DNA from: Limanda limanda
Lineage: Eukaryota > Chordata > Actinopteri > Pleuronectiformes > Pleuronectidae
Direction of reading: 5' to 3'
NCBI RefSeq assembly: GCF_963576545.1
Contig: NW_026870407.1
Coordinates: forward strand, 1-64,000
Length of the DNA stretch: 64,000 nucleotides
The translations under genes were made by a program, and so were the position numbers. The notes under the pieces were generated by a model. That model was given only the letters and a program-made list of their open reading frames with translations. It was not told where the DNA came from and made no database searches. Shown here piece after piece: positions 22,601-36,600 of the stretch (within the stretch, counting starts at the first letter, position 1; every line of letters begins with the position of its first letter).

Positions 22601-25600
22601 AGTCTCTCCGACCTTCACAAAAAAAGTTATTCAAGAATATCTCTTTCTCCTATGTGCTTTCATCCCTAACCCTAACCCTAACCCTTCCGAAAGTCGGAGA
22701 AGCTCAAGGATGGTACCGATCGATGCGCGCTACCCCATTTAGTGGGGGTAGAGCCTACTTGCAAGTCTCTCCGACCTTCACAAAAAAAGTTATTCAAGAA
22801 TATCTCTTTCTCCTATGTGCTTTCATCCCTAACCCTAACCCTAACCCTTCCGAAAGTCGGAGAAGCTCAAGGATGGTACCGATCGATGCGCGCTACCCCA
22901 TTTAGTGGGGGTAGAGCCTACTTGCAAGTCTCTCCGACCTTCACAAAAAAAGTTATTCAAGAATATCTCCTCAGATTTGGGGGAATTTCGTCGGTCGACC
23001 TCTTCCGAAGGTCGTACAAGCTCGGGGATGGTACCAATCGATCCGCAGGACCCAAATTAGTCCAGATGCAACCACTTTCCAAGTCTCTCCGACCTTCACA
23101 AAAAAAGTTATTCAAGAATATCTCTTTCTCCTATGTGCTTTCATCCCTAACCCTAACCCTAACCCTTCCGAAAGTCGGAGAAGCTCAAGGATGGTACCGA
23201 TCGATGCGCGCTACCCCATTTAGTGGGGGTAGAGCCTACTTGCAAGTCTCTCCGACCTTCACAAAAAAAGTTATTCAAGAATATCTCTTTCTCCTATGTG
23301 CTTTCATCCCTAACCCTAACCCTAACCCTTCCGAAAGTCGGAGAAGCTCAAGGATGGTACCGATCGATGCGCGCAACCCCATTTAGTGGGGGTAGAGCCT
23401 ACTTGCAAGTCTCTCCGACCTTCACAAAAAAAGTTATTCAAGAATATCTCCTCAGATTTGGGGGAATTTCGTCGGTCGACCTCTTCCGAAGGTCGTACAA
23501 GCTCGGGGATGGTACCAATCGATCCGCAGGACCCAAATTAGTCCAGATGCAACCACTTTCCAAGTCTCTCCGACCTTCACAAAAAAAGTTATTCAAGAAT
23601 ATCTCTTTCTCCTATGTGCTTTCATCCCTAACCCTAACCCTAACCCTTCCGAAAGTCGGAGAAGCTCAAGGATGGTACCGATCGATGCGCGCTACCCCAT
23701 TTAGTGGGGGTAGAGCCTACTTGCAAGTCTCTCCGACCTTCACAAAAAAAGTTATTCAAGAATATCTCTTTCTCCTATGTGCTTTCATCCCTAACCCTAA
23801 CCCTAACCCTTCCGAAAGTCGGAGAAGCTCAAGGATGGTACCGATCGATGCGCGCTACCCCATTTAGTGGGGGTAGAGCCTACTTGCAAGTCTCTCCGAC
23901 CTTCACAAAAAAAGTTATTCAAGAATATCTCCTCAGATTTGGGGGAATTTCGTCGGTCGACCTCTTCCGAAGGTCGTACAAGCTCGGGGATGGTACCAAT
24001 CGATCCGCAGGACCCAAATTAGTCCAGATGCAACCACTTTCCAAGTCTCTCCGACCTTCACAAAAAAAGTTATTCAAGAATATCTCTTTCTCCTATGTGC
24101 TTTCATCCCTAACCCTAACCCTAACCCTTCCGAAAGTCGGAGAAGCTCAAGGATGGTACCGATCGATGCGCGCTACCCCATTTAGTGGGGGTAGAGCCTA
24201 CTTGCAAGTCTCTCCGACCTTCACAAAAAAAGTTATTCAAGAATATCTCTTTCTCCTATGTGCTTTCATCCCTAACCCTAACCCTAACCCTTCCGAAAGT
24301 CGGAGAAGCTCAAGGATAGTACCGATCGATGCGCGTTACCCCATTTAGTGGGGGTAGAGCCTACTTGCAAGTCTCTCCGACCTTCACAAAAAAAGTTATT
24401 CAAGAATATCTCTTTCTCCTATGTGCTTTCATCCCTAACCCTAACCCTTCCGAAAGTCGGAGAAGCTCAAGGATGGTACCGATCGATGCGCGCTACCCCA
24501 TTTAGTGGGGGTAGAGCCTACTTGCAAGTCTCTCCGACCTTCACAAAAAAAGTTATTCAAGAATATCTCTTTCTCCTATGTGCTTTCATCCCTAACCCTA
24601 ACCCTAACCCTTCCAAAAGTCGGAGAAGCTCAAGGATGGTACTGATCGATGCGCGCTACCCCATTTAGTGGGGGTAGAGCCTACTTGCAAGTCTCTCCGA
24701 CCTTCACAAAAAAAGTTATTCAAGAATATCTCTTTCTCCTATGTGCTTTCATCCCTAACCCTAACCCTAACCCTTCCGAAAGTCGGAGAAGCTCAAGGAT
24801 GGTACCGATCGATGTGCGCTACCCCATTTAGTGGGGGTAGAGCCTACTTGCAAGTCTCTCCGACCTTCACAAAAAAAGTTATTCAAGAATATCTCCTCAG
24901 ATTTGGGGGAATTTCGTCGGTCGACCTCTTCCGAAGGTCGTACAAGCTCGGGGATGGTACCAATCGATCTGCAGGACCCAAATTAGTCCAGATGCAACCA
25001 CTTTCCAAGTCTCTCCGACCTTCACAAAAAAAGTTATTCAAGAATATCTCTTTCTCCTATGTGCTTTCATCCCTAACCCTAACCCTAACCCTTCCGAAAG
25101 TCGGAGAAGCTCAAGGATGGTACCGATCGATGCGCGCTACCCCATTTAGTGGGGGTACAGCCTACTTGCAAGTCTCTCCGACCTTCACAAAAAAAGTTAT
25201 TCAAGAATATCTCTTTCTCCTATGTGCTTTCATCCCTAACCCTAACCCTTCCGAAAGTCGGAGAAGCTCAAGGATGGTACCGATCGATGTGCGCTAACCC
25301 ATTTAGTGGGGGTAGAGCCTACTTGCAAGTCTCTCCGACCTTCACAAAAAAAGTTATTCAAGAATATCTCCTCAGATTTGGGGGAATTTCGTCGGTCGAC
25401 CTCTTCCGAAGGTCTTACAAACTCGGGGATGGTACCAATCGATCTGCAGGACCCAAATTAGTCCAGATGCAACCACTTTCCAAGTCTCTCCGACCTTCAC
25501 AAAAAAAGTTATTCAAGAATATCTCTTTCTCCTATGTGCTTTCATCCCTAACCCTAACCCTAACCCTTCCAAAAGTCGGAGAAGCTCAAGGATGGTACCG

Positions 25601-26044
25601 ATCGATGCGCGCTACCCCATTTAGTGGGGGTAGAGCCTACTTGGAAGTCTCTCCGACCTTCACAAAAAAAGTTATTCAAGAATATCTCTTTCTCCTATGT
25701 GCTTTCATCCCTAACCCTAACCCTTCCGAAAGTCGGAGAAGCTCAAGGATGGTACCGATCGATGCGCGCTACCCCATTTAGTGGGGGTAGAGCCTACTTG
25801 CAAGTCTCTCCGACCTTCACAAAAAAAGTTATTCAAGAATATCTCTTTCTCCTATGTGCTTTCATCCCTAACCCTAACCCTAACCCTTCCGAAAGTCGGA
25901 GAAGCTCAAGGATGGTACCGATCGATGCGCGCTACCCCATTTAGTGGGGGTAGAGCCTACTTGCAAGTCTCTCCGACCTTCACAAAAAAAGTTATTCAAG
26001 AATATCTCTTTCTCCTATGTGCTTTCATCCCTAACCCTAACCCT
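19664..26044 (+). repeat. Mixed A/B block without a dominant higher-order period
   Basis: A runs of 2, 3, 4 and 5 occur without a clear long period. Left of about 24 kb the units are near-consensus. To the right, TTCCAAAAG, GATGTG and two-CCCTAA variants become common, marking the transition to the HOR-structured half. Singletons include TCTGAG near 22214 and GGATAGTACC near 24316. Confidence 0.75.
24819..25719 (+). repeat. Right copy of the 0.9-kb dispersed duplication
   Basis: It carries the same ordered set of rare variants as 16620-17520. The intervening 7.3 kb does not repeat them. Simple tandem unequal exchange would leave adjacent copies, so a longer original duplication later eroded, or non-local conversion, is more likely. 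Confidence 0.88.
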
Positions 26045-29000
26045 AACCCTTCCAAAAGTCGGAGAAGCTCAAGGATGGTACCGATCGATGCGCGCTACCC
26101 CATTTAGTGGGGGTAGAGCCTACTTGCAAGTCTCTCCGACCTTCACAAAAAAAGTTATTCAAGAATATCTCTTTCTCCTATGTGCTTTCATCCCTAACCC
26201 TAACCCTAACCCTTCCGAAAGTCGGAGAAGCTCAAGGATGGTACCGATCGATGTGCGCTACACCATTTAGTGGGGGTAGAGCCTACTTGCAAGTCTCTCC
26301 GACCTTCACAAAAAAAGTTATTCAAGAATATCTCCTCAGATTTGGGGGAATTTCGTCGGTCGACCTCTTCCGAAGGTCGTACAAGCTCGGGGATGGTACC
26401 AATCGATCCGCAGGACCCAAATTAGTCCAGATGCAACCACTTTCCAAGTCTCTCCGACCTTCACAAAAAAAGTTATTCAAGAATATCTCTTTCTCCTATG
26501 TGCTTTCATCCCTAACCCTAACCCTAACCCTTCCGAAAGTCGGAGAAGCTCAAGGATGGTACCGATCGATGCGCGCTACCCCATTTAGTGGGGGTAGAGC
26601 CTACTTGCAAGTCTCTCCGACCTTCACAAAAAAAGTTATTCAAGAATATCTCTTTCTCCTATGTGCTTTCATCCCTAACCCTAACCCTAACCCTTCCGAA
26701 AGTCGGAGAAGCTCAAGGATGGTACCGATCGATGTGCGCTACCCCATTTAGTGGGGGTAGAGCCTACTTGCAAGTCTCTCCGACCTTCACAAAAAAAGTT
26801 ATTCAAGAATATCTCCTCAGATTTGGGGGAATTTCGTCGGTCGACCTCTTCCGAAGGTCGTACAAGCTCGGGGATGGTACCAATCGATCCGCAGGACCCA
26901 AATTAGTCCAGATGCAACCACTTTCCAAGTCTCTCCGACCTTCACAAAAAAAGTTATTCAAGAATATCTCTTTCTCCTATGTGCTTTCATCCCTAACCCT
27001 AACCCTAACCCTTCCGAAAGTCGGAGGAGCTCAAGGATGGTACCGATCGATGCGCGCTACCCCATTTAGTGGGGGTAGAGCCTACTTGCAAGTCTCTCCG
27101 ACCTTCACAAAAAAAGTTATTCAAGAATATATCTTTCTCCTATGTGCTTTCATCCCTAACCCTAACCCTAACCCTTCCGAAAGTCGGAGAAGCTCAAGGA
27201 TGGTACCGATCGATGCGCGCTACCCCATTTAGTGGGGGTAGAGCCTACTTGCAAGTCTCTCCGACCTTCACAAAAAAAGTTATTCAAGAATATCTCTTTC
27301 TCCTATGTGCTTTCATCCCTAACCCTAACCCTAACCCTTCCGAAAGTCGGAGAAGCTCAAGGATGGTACCGATCGATGCGCGCTACCCCATTTAGTGGGG
27401 GTAGAGCCTACTTGCAAGTCTCTCCGACCTTCACAAAAAAAGTTATTCAAGAATATCTCTTTCTCCTATGTGCTTTCATCCCTAACCCTAACCCTAACCC
27501 TTCCAAAAGTCGGAGAAGCTCAAGAATGGTACCGATCGATGCGCGCTACCCCATTTAGTGGGGGTAGAGCCTACTTGCAAGTCTCTCCGACCTTCACAAA
27601 AAAAGTTATTCAAGAATATCTCTTTCTCCTATGTGCTTTCATCCCTAACCCTAACCCTAACCCTTCCGAAAGTCGGAGAAGCTCAAGGATGGTACCGATC
27701 GATGTGCGCTACCCCATTTAGTGGGGGTAGAGCCTACTTGCAAGTCTCTCCGACCTTCACAAAAAAAGTTATTCAAGAATATCTCCTCAGATTTGGGGGA
27801 ATTTCGTCGGTCGACCTCTTCCGAAGGTCGTACAAGCTCGGGGATGGTACCAATCGATCTGCAGGACCAAAATTAGTCCAGATGCAACCACTTTCCAAGT
27901 CTCTCCGACCTTCACAAAAAAAGTTATTCAAGAATATCTCTTTCTCCTATGTGCTTTCATCCCTAACCCTAACCCTAACCCTTCCGAAAGTCGGAGAAGC
28001 TCAAGGATGGTACCGATCGATGCGCGCTACCCCATTTAGTGGGGGTACAGCCTACTTGCAAGTCTCTCCGACCTTCACAAAAAAAGTTATTCAAGAATAT
28101 CTCTTTCTCCTATGTGCTGTCATCCCTAACCCTAACCCTAACCCTTCCGAAAGTCGGAGAAGCTCAAGGATGGTACCGATCGATGTGCGCTACCCCATTT
28201 AGTGGGGGTAGAGCCTACTTGCAAGTCTCTCCGACCTTCACAAAAAAAGTTATTCAAGAATATCTCCTCAGATTTGGGGGAATTTCGTCGGTCGACCTCT
28301 TCCGAAGGTCTTACAAACTCGGGGATGGTACCAATCGATCCGCAGGACCCAAATTAGTCCAGATGCAACCACTTTCCAAGTCTCTCCGACCTTCACAAAA
28401 AAAGTTATTCAAGAATATCTCTTTCTCCTATGTGCTTTCATCCCTAACCCTAACCCTAACCCTTCCGAAAGTCGGAGAAGCTCAAGGATAGTACCGATCG
28501 ATGCGCGCTACCCCATTTAGTGGGGGTAGAGCCTACTTGCAAGTCTCTCCGACCTTCACAAAAAAAGTTATTCAAGAATATCTCTTTCTCCTATGTGCTT
28601 TCATCCCTAACCCTAACCCTAACCCTTCCGAAAGTCGGAGAAGCTCAAGGATGGTACCGATCGATGCGCGCTACCCCATTTAGTGGGGGTAGAGCCTACT
28701 TGCAAGTCTCTCCGACCTTCACAAAAAAAGTTATTCAAGAATATCTCTTTCTCCTATGTGCTTTCATCCCTAACCCTAACCCTAACCCTTCCGAAAGTCG
28801 GAGAAGCTCAAGGATGGTACCGATCGATGCGCGCTACCCCATTTAGTGGGGGTAGAGCCTACTTGCAAGTCTCTCCAACCTTCACAAAAAAAGTTATTCA
28901 AGAATATCTCTTTCTCCTATGTGCTTTCATCCCTAACCCTAACCCTAACCCTTCCAAAAGTCGGAGAAGCTCAAGGATGGTACCGATCGATGCGCGCTAC

Positions 29001-29590
29001 CCCATTTAGTGGGGGTAGAGCCTACTTGCAAGTCTCTCCGACCTTCACAAAAAAAGTTATTCAAGAATATCTCTTTCTCCTATGTGCTTTCATCCCTAAC
29101 CCTAACCCTAACCCTTCCGAAAGTCGGAGAAGCTCAAGGATGGTACCGATCGATGTGCGCTACCCCATTTAGTGGGGGTAGAGCCTACTTGCAAGTCTCT
29201 CCGACCTTCACAAAAAAAGTTATTCAAGAATATCTCCTCAGATTTGGGGGAATTTCGTCGGTCGACCTCTTCCGAAGGTCGTACAAGCTCGGGGATGGTA
29301 CCAATCGATCCGCAGGACCCAAATTAGTCCAGATGCAACCACTTTCCAAGTCTCTCCGACCTTCACAAAAAAAGTTATTCAAGAATATCTCTTTCTCCTA
29401 TGTGCTTTCATCCCTAACCCTAACCCTAACCCTTCCGAAAGTCGGAGAAGCTCAAGGATGGTACCGATCGATGCGCGCTACCCCATTTAGTGGGGGTAGA
29501 GCCTACTTGCAAGTCTCTCCGACCTTCACAAAAAAAGTTATTCAAGAATATCTCTTTCTCCTATGTGCTTTCATCCCTAACCCTAACCCT
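26045..29590 (+). repeat. 3,546-bp HOR, copy 1
   Basis: Marker variants recur 3,546 bp later in the next copy: TTCCAAAAG with CTCAAGAATGG, GACCAAAATTAG in B, GTACAGCC, CTTACAAACTCG, and TCTCCAACC (28876 and 32422). In the central part the offset is 3,709, because copy 2 has one extra GATGTG A unit and later lacks one A. Private changes in this copy include GAATATATCTTT near 27130, TGCTGTCATCC near 28118 and GGATAGTACC near 28488. Confidence 0.82.
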
Positions 29591-32500
29591 AACCCTTCCA
29601 AAAGTCGGAGAAGCTCAAGAATGGTACCGATCGATGCGCGCTACCCCATTTAGTGGGGGTAGAGCCTACTTGCAAGTCTCTCCGACCTTCACAAAAAAAG
29701 TTATTCAAGAATATCTCTTTCTCCTATGTGCTTTCATCCCTAACCCTAACCCTAACCCTTCCGAAAGTCGGAGAAGCTCAAGGATGGTACCGATCGATGT
29801 GCGCTACCCCATTTAGTGGGGGTAGAGCCTACTTGCAAGTCTCTCCGACCTTCACAAAAAAAGTTATTCAAGAATATCTCTTTCTCCTATGTGCTTTCAT
29901 CCCTAACCCTAACCCTAACCCTTCCGAAAGTCGGAGAAGCTCAAGGATGGTACCGATCGATGTGCGCTACCCCATTTAGTGGGGGTAGAGCCTACTTGCA
30001 AGTCTCTCCGACCTTCACAAAAAAAGTTATTCAAGAATATCTCCTCAGATTTGGGGGAATTTCGTCGGTCGACCTCTTCCGAAGGTCGTACAAGCTCGGG
30101 GATGGTACCAATCGATCCGCAGGACCCAAATTAGTCCAGATGCAACCACTTTCCAAGTCTCTCCGACCTTCACAAAAAAAGTTATTCAAGAATATCTCTT
30201 TCTCCTATGTGCTTTCATCCCTAACCCTAACCCTAACCCTTCCGAAAGTCGGAGAAGCTCAAGGATGGTACCGATCGATGCGCGCTACCCCATTTAGTGG
30301 GGGTAGAGCCTACTTGCAAGTCTCTCCGACCTTCACAAAAAAAGTTATTCAAGAATATCTCTTTCTCCTATGTGCTTTCATCCCTAACCCTAACCCTAAC
30401 CCTTCCGAAAGTCGGAGAAGCTCAAGGATGGTACCGATCGATGTGCGCTACCCCATTTAGTGGGGGTAGAGCCTACTTGCAAGTCTCTCCGACCTTCACA
30501 AAAAAAGTTATTCAAGAAAATCTCCTCAGATTTGGGGGAATTTCGTCGGTCGACCTCTTCCGAAGGTCGTACAAGCTCGGGGATGGTACCAATCGATCCG
30601 CAGGACCCAAATTAGTCCAGATGCAACCACTTTCCAAGTCTCTCCGACCTTCACAAAAAAAGTTATTCAAGAATATCTCTTTCTCCTATGTGCTTTCATC
30701 CCTAACCCTAACCCTAACCCTTCCGAAAGTCGGAGGAGCTCAAGGATGGTACCGATCGATGCGCGCTACCCCATTTAGTGGGGGTAGAGCCTACTTGCAA
30801 GTCTCTCCGACCTTCACAAAAAAAGTTATTCAAGAATATCTCTTTCTCCTATGTGCTTTCATCCCTAACCCTAACCCTAACCCTTCCGAAAGTCGGAGAA
30901 GCTCAAGGATGGTACCGATCGATGCGCGCTACCCCATTTAGTGGGGGTAGAGCCTACTTGCAAGTCTCTCCGACCTTCACAAAAAAAGTTATTCAAGAAT
31001 ATCTCTTTCTCCTATGTGCTTTCATCCCTAACCCTAACCCTAACCCTTCCGAAAGTCGGAGAAGCTCAAGGATGGTACCGATCGATGCGCGCTACCCCAT
31101 TTAGTGGGGGTAGAGCCTACTTGCAAGTCTCTCCGACCTTCACAAAAAAAGTTATTCAAGAATATCTCTTTCTCCTATGTGCTTTCATCCCTAACCCTAA
31201 CCCTAACCCTTCCAAAAGTCGGAGAAGCTCAAGAATGGTACCGATCGATGCGCGCTACCCCATTTAGTGGGGGTAGAGCCTACTTGCAAGTCTCTCCGAC
31301 CTTCACAAAAAAAGTTATTCAAGAATATCTCCTCAGATTTGGGGGAATTTCGTCGGTCGACCTCTTCCGAAGGTCGTACAAGCTCGGGGATGGTACCAAT
31401 CGATCTGCAGGACCAAAATTAGTCCAGATGCAACCACTTTCCAAGTCTCTCCGACCTTCACAAAAAAAGTTATTCAAGAATATCTCTTTCTCCTATGTGC
31501 TTTCATCCCTAACCCTAACCCTAACCCTTCCGAAAGTCGGAGAAGCTCAAGGATGGTACCGATCGATGCGCGCTACCCCATTTAGTGGGGGTACAGCCTA
31601 CTTGCAAGTCTCTCCGACCTTCACAAAAAAAGTTATTCAAGAATATCTCTTTCTCCTATGTGCTTTCATCCCTAACCCTAACCCTAACCCTTCCGAAAGT
31701 CGGAGAAGCTCAAGGATGGTACCGATCGATGTGCGCTACCCCATTTAGTGGGGGTAGAGCCTACTTGCAAGTCTCTCCGACCTTCACAAAAAAAGTTATT
31801 CAAGAATATCTCCTCAGATTTGGGGGAATTTCGTCGGTCGACCTCTTCCGAAGGTCTTACAAACTCGGGGATGGTACCAATCGATCCGCAGGACCCAAAT
31901 TAGTCCAGATGCAACCACTTTCCAAGTCTCTCCGACCTTCACAAAAAAAGTTATTCAAGAATATCTCTTTCTCCTATGTGCTTTCATCCCTAACCCTAAC
32001 CCTAACCCTTCCGAAAGTCGGAGAAGCTCAAGGATGGTACCGATCGATGCGCGCTACCCCATTTAGTGGGGGTAGAGCCTACTTGCAAGTCTCTCCGACC
32101 TTCACAAAAAAAGTTATTCAAGAATATCTCTTTCTCCTATGTGCTTTCATCCCTAACCCTAACCCTAACCCTTCCGAAAGTCGGAGAAGCTCAAGGATGG
32201 TACCGATCGATGCGCGCTACCCCATTTAGTGGGGGTAGAGCCTACTTGCAAGTCTCTCCGACCTTCACAAAAAAAGTTATTCAAGAATATCTCTTTCTCC
32301 TATGTGCTTTCATCCCTAACCCTAACCCTAACCCTTCCGAAAGTCGGAGAAGCTCAAGGATGGTACCGATCGATGCGCGCTACCCCATTTAGTGGGGGTA
32401 GAGCCTACTTGCAAGTCTCTCCAACCTTCACAAAAAAAGTTATTCAAGAATATCTCTTTCTCCTATGTGCTTTCATCCCTAACCCTAACCCTAACCCTTC

Positions 32501-33136
32501 CAAAAGTCGGAGAAGCTCAAGGATGGTACCGATCGATGCGCGCTACCCCATTTAGTGGGGGTAGAGCCTACTTGCAAGTCTCTCCGACCTTCACAAAAAA
32601 AGTTATTCAAGAATATCTCTTTCTCCTATGTGCTTTCATCCCTAACCCTAACCCTAACCCTTCCGAAAGTCGGAGAAGCTCAAGGATGGTACCGATCGAT
32701 GTGCGCTACCCCATTTAGTGGGGGTAAAGCCTACTTGCAAGTCTCTCCGACCTTCACAAAAAAAGTTATTCAAGAATATCTCCTCAGATTTGGGGGAATT
32801 TCGTCGGTCGACCTCTTCCGAAGGTCGTACAAGCTCGGGGATGGTACCAATCGATCCGCAGGACCCAAATTAGTCCAGATGCAACCACTTTCCAAGTCTC
32901 TCCGACCTTCACAAAAAAAGTTATTCAAGAATATCTCTTTCTCCTATGTGCTTTCATCCCTAACCCTAACCCTAACCCTTCCGAAAGTCGGAGAAGCTCA
33001 AGGATGGTACCGATCGATGCGCGCTACCCCATTTAGTGGGGGTAGAGCCTACTTGCAAGTCTCTCCGACCTTCACAAAAAAAGTTATTCAAGAATATCTC
33101 TTTCTCCTATGTGCTTTCATCCCTAACCCTAACCCT
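29591..33136 (+). repeat. 3,546-bp HOR, copy 2
   Basis: It matches copy 1 with one A unit gained near 29.8-29.98 kb and one lost near 31.1-31.3 kb, so the total length is unchanged. Private changes include CAAGAAAATCTCC near 30517 and GGTAAAGCC near 32727. The match ends where copy 1 had TTCCAAAAG and this copy has TTCCGAAAG. Confidence 0.8.
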
Positions 33137-33696
33137 AACCCTTCCGAAAGTCGGAGAAGCTCAAGGATGGTACCGATCGATGTGCGCTACCCCATTTAGT
33201 GGGGGTAGAGCCTACTTGCAAGTCTCTCCGACCTTCACAAAAAAAGTTATTCAAGAATATCTCCTCAGATTTGGGGGAATTTCGTCGGTCGACCTCTTCC
33301 GAAGGTCGTACAAGCTCGGGGATGGTACCAATCGATCCGCAGGACCCAAATTAGTCCAGATGCAACCACTTTTCAAGTCTCTCCGACCTTCACAAAAAAA
33401 GTTATTCAAGAATATCTCTTTCTCCTATGTGCTTTCATCCCTAACCCTAACCCTAACCCTTCCGAAAGTCGGAGAAGCTCAAGGATGGTACCGATCGATG
33501 CGCGCTACCCCATTTAGTGGGGGTAGAGCCTACTTGCAAGTCTCTCCGACCTTCACAAAAAAAGTTATTCAAGAATATCTCTTTCTCCTATGTGCTTTCA
33601 TCCCTAACCCTAACCCTAACCCTTCCGAAAGTCGGAGAAGCTCAAGGATGGTACCGATCGATGCGCGCTACCCCATTTAGTGGGGGTAGAGCCTAC

Positions 33697-36600
33697 TTGC
33701 AAGTCTCTCCGACCTTCACAAAAAAAGTTATTCAAGAATATCTCTTTCTCCTATGTGCTTTCATCCCTAACCCTAACCCTAACCCTTCCGAAAGTCGGAG
33801 AAGCTCAAGGATGGTACCGATCGATGCGCGCTACCCCATTTAGTGGGGGTAGAGCCTACTTGCAAGTCTCTCCGACCTTCACAAAAAAAGTTATTCAAGA
33901 ATATCTCTTTCTCCTATGTGCTTTCATCCCTAACCCTAACCCTAACCCTTCCAAAAGTCGGAGAAGCTCAAGGATGGTACCGATCGATGCGCGCTACCCC
34001 ATTTAGTGGGGGTAGAGCCTACTTGCAAGTCTCTCCGACCTTCACAAAAAAAGTTATTCAAGAATATCTCTTTCTCCTATGTGCTTTCATCCCTAACCCT
34101 AACCCTAACCCTTCCGAAAGTCGGAGAAGCTCAAGGATGGTACCGATCGATGTGCGCTACCCCATTTAGTGGGGGTAGAGCCTACTTGCAAGTCTCTCCG
34201 ACCTTCACAAAAAAAGTTATTCAAGAATATCTCCTCAGATTTGGGGGAATTTCGTCGGTCGACCTCTTCCGAAGGTCGTACAAGCTCGGGGATGGTACCA
34301 ATCGATCCGCAGGACCCAAATTAGTCCAGATGCAACCACTTTCCAAGTCTCTCCGACCTTCAAAAAAAAAGTTATTCAAGAATATCTCTTTCTCCTATGT
34401 GCTTTCATCCCTAACCCTAACCCTAACCCTTCCGAAAGTCGGAGAAGCTCAAGGATGGTACCGATCGATGCGCGCTACCCCATTTAGTGGGGGTAGAGCC
34501 TACTTGCAAGTCTCTCCGACCTTCACAAAAAAAGTTATTCAAGAATATCTCTTTCTCCTATGTGCTTTCATCCCTAACCCTAACCCTAACCCTTCCGAAA
34601 GTCGGAGAAGCTCAAGGATGGTACCGATCGATGCGCGCTACCCCATTTAGTGGGGGTAGAGCCTACTTGCAAGTCTCTCCGACCTTCACAAAAAAAGTTA
34701 TTCAAGAATATCTCTTTCTCCTATGTGCTTTCATCCCTAACCCTAACCCTAACCCTTCCGAAAGTCGGAGAAGCTCAAGGATGGTACCGATCGATGCGCG
34801 CAACCCCATTTAGTGGGGGTACAGCCTACTTGCAAGTCTCTCCGACCTTCACAAAAAAAGTTATTCAAGAATATCTCCTCAGATTTGGGGGAATTTCGTC
34901 GGTCGACCTCTTCCGAAGGTCGTACAAGCTCGGGGATGGTAGCAATCGATCTGCAGGACCCAAATTAGTCCAGATGCAACCACTTTCCAAGTCTCTCCGA
35001 CCTTCACAAAAAAAGTTATTCAAGAATATCTCTTTCTCCTATGTGCTTTCATCCCTAACCCTAACCCTAACCCTTCCGAAAGTCGGAAAAGCTCAAGGAT
35101 GGTACCGATCGATGCGCGCTACCCCATTTAGTGGGGGTAGAGCCTACTTGCAAGTCTCTCCGACCTTCACAAAAAAAGTTATTCAAGAATATCTCTTTCT
35201 CCTATGTGCTTTCATCCCTAACCCTAACCCTAACCCTTCCGAAAGTCGGAGAAGCTCAAGGATGGTACTGATCGATGCGCGCAACCCCATTTAGTGGGGG
35301 TAGAGCCTACTTGCAAGTCTCTCCGACCTTCACAAAAAAAGTTATTCAAGAATATCTCCTCAGATTTGGGGGAATTTCGTCGGTCGACCTCTTCCGAAGG
35401 TCGTACAAGCTCGGGGATGGTACCAATCGATCCGCAGGACCCAATTTAGTCCAGATGCAACCACTTTCCAAGTCTCTCCGACCTTCACAAAAAAAGTTAT
35501 TCAAGAATATCTCTTTCTCCTATGTGCTTTCATCCCTAACCCTAACCCTAACCCTTCCGAAAGTCGGAGAAGCTCAAGGATGGTACCGATCGATGCGCGC
35601 TACCCCATTTAGTGGGGGTAGAGCCTACTTGCAAGTCTCTCCGACCTTCACAAAAAAGTTATTCAAGAATATCTCTTTCTCCTATGTGCTTTCATCCCTA
35701 ACCCTAACCCTAACCCTTCCGAAAGTCGGAGAAGCTCAAGGATGGTACCGATCGATGCGCGCTACCCCATTTAGTGGGGGTAGAGCCTACTTGCAAGTCT
35801 CTCCGACCTTCACAAAAAAAGTTATTCAAGAATATCTCCTCAGATTTGGGGGAATTTCGTCGGTCGACCTCTTCCGAAGGTCGTACAAGCTCGGGGATGG
35901 TACCAATCGATCCGCAGGACCCAAATTAGTCCAGATGCAACCACTTTTCAAGTCTCTCCGACCTTCACAAAAAAAGTTATTCAAGAATATCTCTTTCTCC
36001 TATGTGCTTTCATCCCTAACCCTAACCCTAACCCTTCCGAAAGTCGGAGAAGCTCAAGGATGGTACCGATCGATGCGTGCTACCCCATTTAGTGGGGGTA
36101 GAGCCTACTTGCAAGTCTCTCCGACCTTCACAAAAAAAGTTATTCAAGAATATCTCTTTCTCCTATGTGCTTTCATCCCTAACCCTAACCCTAACCCTTC
36201 CGAAAGTCGGAGAAGCTCAAGGATGGTACCGATCGATGCGCGCTACCCCATTTAGTGGGGGTAGAGCCTACTTGCAAGTCTCTCCGACCTTCACAAAAAA
36301 AGTTATTCAAGAATATCTCTTTCTCCTATGTGCTTTCATCCCTAACCCTAACCCTTCCGAAAGTCGGAGAAGCTCAAGGATAGTACCGATCGATGTGCGC
36401 TACCCCATTTAGTGGGGGTAGAGCCTACTTGCAAGTCTCTCCGACCTTCACAAAAAAAGTTATTCAAGAATATCTCCTCAGATTTGGGGGAATTTCGTCG
36501 GTCGACCTCTTCCGAAGGTCGTACAAGCTCGGGGATGGTACCAATCGATCCGCAGGACCCAAATTAGTCCAGATGCAACCACTTTCCAAGTCTCTCCGAC

